A stretch of 15,178 nucleotides of DNA from the NCBI GenBank assembly GCA_003155465.1, contig PMCR01000363.1:668-15845 (forward strand). The letters are read 5' to 3'. Origin of the DNA: Myxococcales bacterium (GTDB taxonomy: Bacteria > Myxococcota > Polyangia > Fen-1088). The notes under the pieces are model-generated. The model was not told where the DNA came from. It saw only the letters and a program-made list of their open reading frames with translations, and did not search any database. How positions within the stretch are numbered: the first letter of the stretch is position 1; every line of letters starts with the position of its first letter. This document shows positions 13,749 through 15,178 of the stretch, piece by piece. The position numbers and the translations under genes are program-made.

Positions 13749-15178
13749 ATGAGCAGCAAGAGCAAAGCCATGTCGAACCCCTACGGCTTCTTCGACGCCG
13801 AGGCACGCGAGTACGTCATCACCCGGCCCGACACGCCCACGCCCTGGTTCAATTACCTGGGCGAGGGTCGCTACGGCGGCATCATTTCGAACGCGGGCGG
13901 CGGCTTCTCCTTCGACCGCGACCCCAAGAACCGTCGCGTCTCGCGCTACCGCTACAACGCCATCCCCATGGATCAGCCGGGCCGCTATGTCTACATCCGC
14001 GACATGGAGAGCGGAAAGTTCTGGAGCCCGACCTGGCAGCCCACGCCGGGCGTGAAACTGTCGTCCTACGAATGCCGCCACGGCGCCGGCTACACCTGCA
14101 TCGCCAGCACCCACAACGGCATCACGGCCAGCCTGCTTTGCTTCGTTCCGCCTGCGCCCAAGGATGAAGCCTGCCCCTGTGAATTGTGGGTTCTCAACAT
14201 CAAGAACACCGGCAAGAAGCCGCGCAAGCTGCGCACCTTCTCCTATGTTGAGTTCAGCTTCCGCGACGCACTCGGCGACCAGCTCAACCTCGACTGGTGC
14301 CAGCACATCCTGGAAGCCGAATTCAAAGACGGGATTATCACTTCGAAAACCCGCTTCGCGCCGACCACCAACTTCTTCGGTTCCAGCGTCAAGCCGGCCG
14401 GCTTCGATACCGACCGGGAGGTCTTCATCGGCCGCTGGCGGGATCTGTCGAACCCCGAGGTGGTCGAGCGGGGCAAGCCCAGCAACATCGAGGCGCCTCG
14501 GGGCAACAACATCGGATCGCTCTGCCACAACCTGACCCTTGCCCCCGGGCAAGAAAAGGAAATCGTCTTTGTCATGGGCGTGACCGACGAGCCGGCGCGC
14601 ATTCCCGGGGTGGTGGCGCGCTTTTCCGAACCCCACAACGTGGTCGCCGCATTTGCGGACCTGCGCGCCGATTGGGACGACTACCTGGGGCGCTTCACCG
14701 TCGAAACGCCTGACCCGGTCGTCAATGCCATGTTGAACGTCTGGAATCCCATCCAGTGCCGTACCACGCTTTTCTGGTCGCGCTTCGTTTCGGCCTACGA
14801 AACCGGCACTGGCCGCGGCATGGGCACCCGCGATTCGGCCCAAGACACGCTGGGCACTGTGCACAACGCCCCTGACCGCGCGCGGGCGACCCTGAGCATG
14901 CTATGGCATCTGCAGTACAAGGACGGACACACCTGGCACCAGGTGCTGCCCTTGACCGGCGAGGGCGGTCCCGGCCTGGCCGCGGAATTCCCGGCCTGGC
15001 CGCAGTGGTTCTGTGACGACCACCTGTGGCTGATCCTTGGGGTCTGCTCCTACCTGCGCGAAACCGGCGATCTCGCGTATCTGGACGAGAAGATCAACTA
15101 CGCCGATGGCGGCAGCGACAGCGTGTGGGACCACATGCTGCGCGCGATCGACTTCACCCTGCAGCACCGCGGTCCCCA
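13749..15178 (+). CDS. GH94 cellobiose phosphorylase, N-terminal part (runs off window end)
   Basis: The frame is open from ATG 13749 to the window end (476 codons, no stop); full family length is about 800. GGAG at 13737-13740 lies 8 nt before the ATG, only 13 bp after the symporter stop, so the two genes form an operon. The N-terminus (YGFFDAEAREYVITRP, PWFNYLG, GGFSFDRDPKNRR, RYRYNAIP, GRYVYIRD, SYECRHGAGYT) is the glycosyltransferase 36 domain in the arrangement of cellobiose phosphorylases. Further on come GMGTRDSAQDTLG and, at 423-424, the Asp pair of FCDDHLWL that belongs to the (alpha/alpha)6 barrel active site and includes the general acid. The cytoplasmic enzyme splits cellobiose with phosphate into alpha-glucose-1-phosphate and glucose, saving one ATP. 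Other GH94 specificities (cellodextrin, laminaribiose) are less likely on motif similarity but cannot be excluded without the C-terminal half. Confidence 0.92.
   Translation, partial: MSSKSKAMSNPYGFFDAEAREYVITRPDTPTPWFNYLGEGRYGGIISNAGGGFSFDRDPKNRRVSRYRYNAIPMDQPGRYVYIRDMESGKFWSPTWQPTPGVKLSSYECRHGAGYTCIASTHNGITASLLCFVPPAPKDEACPCELWVLNIKNTGKKPRKLRTFSYVEFSFRDALGDQLNLDWCQHILEAEFKDGIITSKTRFAPTTNFFGSSVKPAGFDTDREVFIGRWRDLSNPEVVERGKPSNIEAPRGNNIGSLCHNLTLAPGQEKEIVFVMGVTDEPARIPGVVARFSEPHNVVAAFADLRADWDDYLGRFTVETPDPVVNAMLNVWNPIQCRTTLFWSRFVSAYETGTGRGMGTRDSAQDTLGTVHNAPDRARATLSMLWHLQYKDGHTWHQVLPLTGEGGPGLAAEFPAWPQWFCDDHLWLILGVCSYLRETGDLAYLDEKINYADGGSDSVWDHMLRAIDFTLQHRGP

Noticed and set aside
13021..13752. 243-codon plus-strand frame inside the symporter gene
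   Set aside because: An out-of-frame shadow rich in Arg and Gly; the symporter frame carries the family motifs throughout.
13593..14864. 423-codon minus-strand open frame across the operon junction
   Set aside because: Antisense to the symporter end and the GH94 gene, both supported by strong family motifs; its length reflects high GC3 on the other strand.
1..15178. CRISPR arrays, tRNA or rRNA genes
   Set aside because: No regularly spaced short repeats and no tRNA cloverleaf or rRNA signature were found on reading either strand.

Overview
The window is high-GC (roughly 60-65% in the lines I counted by hand) and looks chromosomal, from a free-living Gram-negative. The likeliest source is a myxobacterium or relative (Myxococcota). 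This inference rests on a Cys-rich lipoprotein followed by a Ser/Asp-rich tail, a PEGA-domain protein, a zinc-ribbon/transmembrane/serine-protease fusion, a choice-of-anchor A domain, and decayed transposase fragments. No rRNA, tRNA or CRISPR was seen, and no single gene fixes the taxonomy.

Left part (1-4898): the 3' end of a nitroreductase-family gene on the + strand converges on two minus-strand genes for exported proteins. The first (299-2011) is a GH32 fructan hydrolase (levanase/inulinase type). The second (2334-4898) is an unusual secreted protein in which a Cys-rich segment and a choice-of-anchor A domain precede a serine carboxypeptidase (peptidase S10) domain with a recognisable Ser/Asp/His triad.

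Middle part (4899-9640): two plus-strand genes lie between transposon debris. One encodes a zinc-ribbon, single-membrane-pass, trypsin-like protease (5746-7218). The other encodes a PEGA-domain envelope protein with a charged coiled coil and four degenerate helical repeats (7346-8965). The pair is bracketed by two direct copies of a 177-bp sequence (5201-5377 and 9270-9446, 167/177 identical by my alignment). I interpret this sequence as the left end of an insertion sequence, because copy A runs on into a transposase-like helix-turn-helix reading frame. An IS91-type transposase tail with an internal deletion (about 8995-9238) sits just inside copy B.

Right part (9641-15178): a small Cys-rich lipoprotein (+) converges on a two-HKD phospholipase D-like protein (-). 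A divergent intergenic region then leads into a plus-strand sugar operon. It holds a GPH-family sugar:cation symporter (12311-13735) and, 13 bp downstream, a GH94 cellobiose phosphorylase cut by the window end. The predicted route is import of intact cellobiose or a similar disaccharide, then phosphorolysis to glucose-1-phosphate and glucose. The symporter's Shine-Dalgarno sequence is buried in a perfect 7-bp hairpin, which suggests translational control.

The items most worth a second look are the choice-of-anchor A/S10 fusion, the two-gene island flanked by direct repeats, and the hairpin over the symporter's ribosome-binding site.
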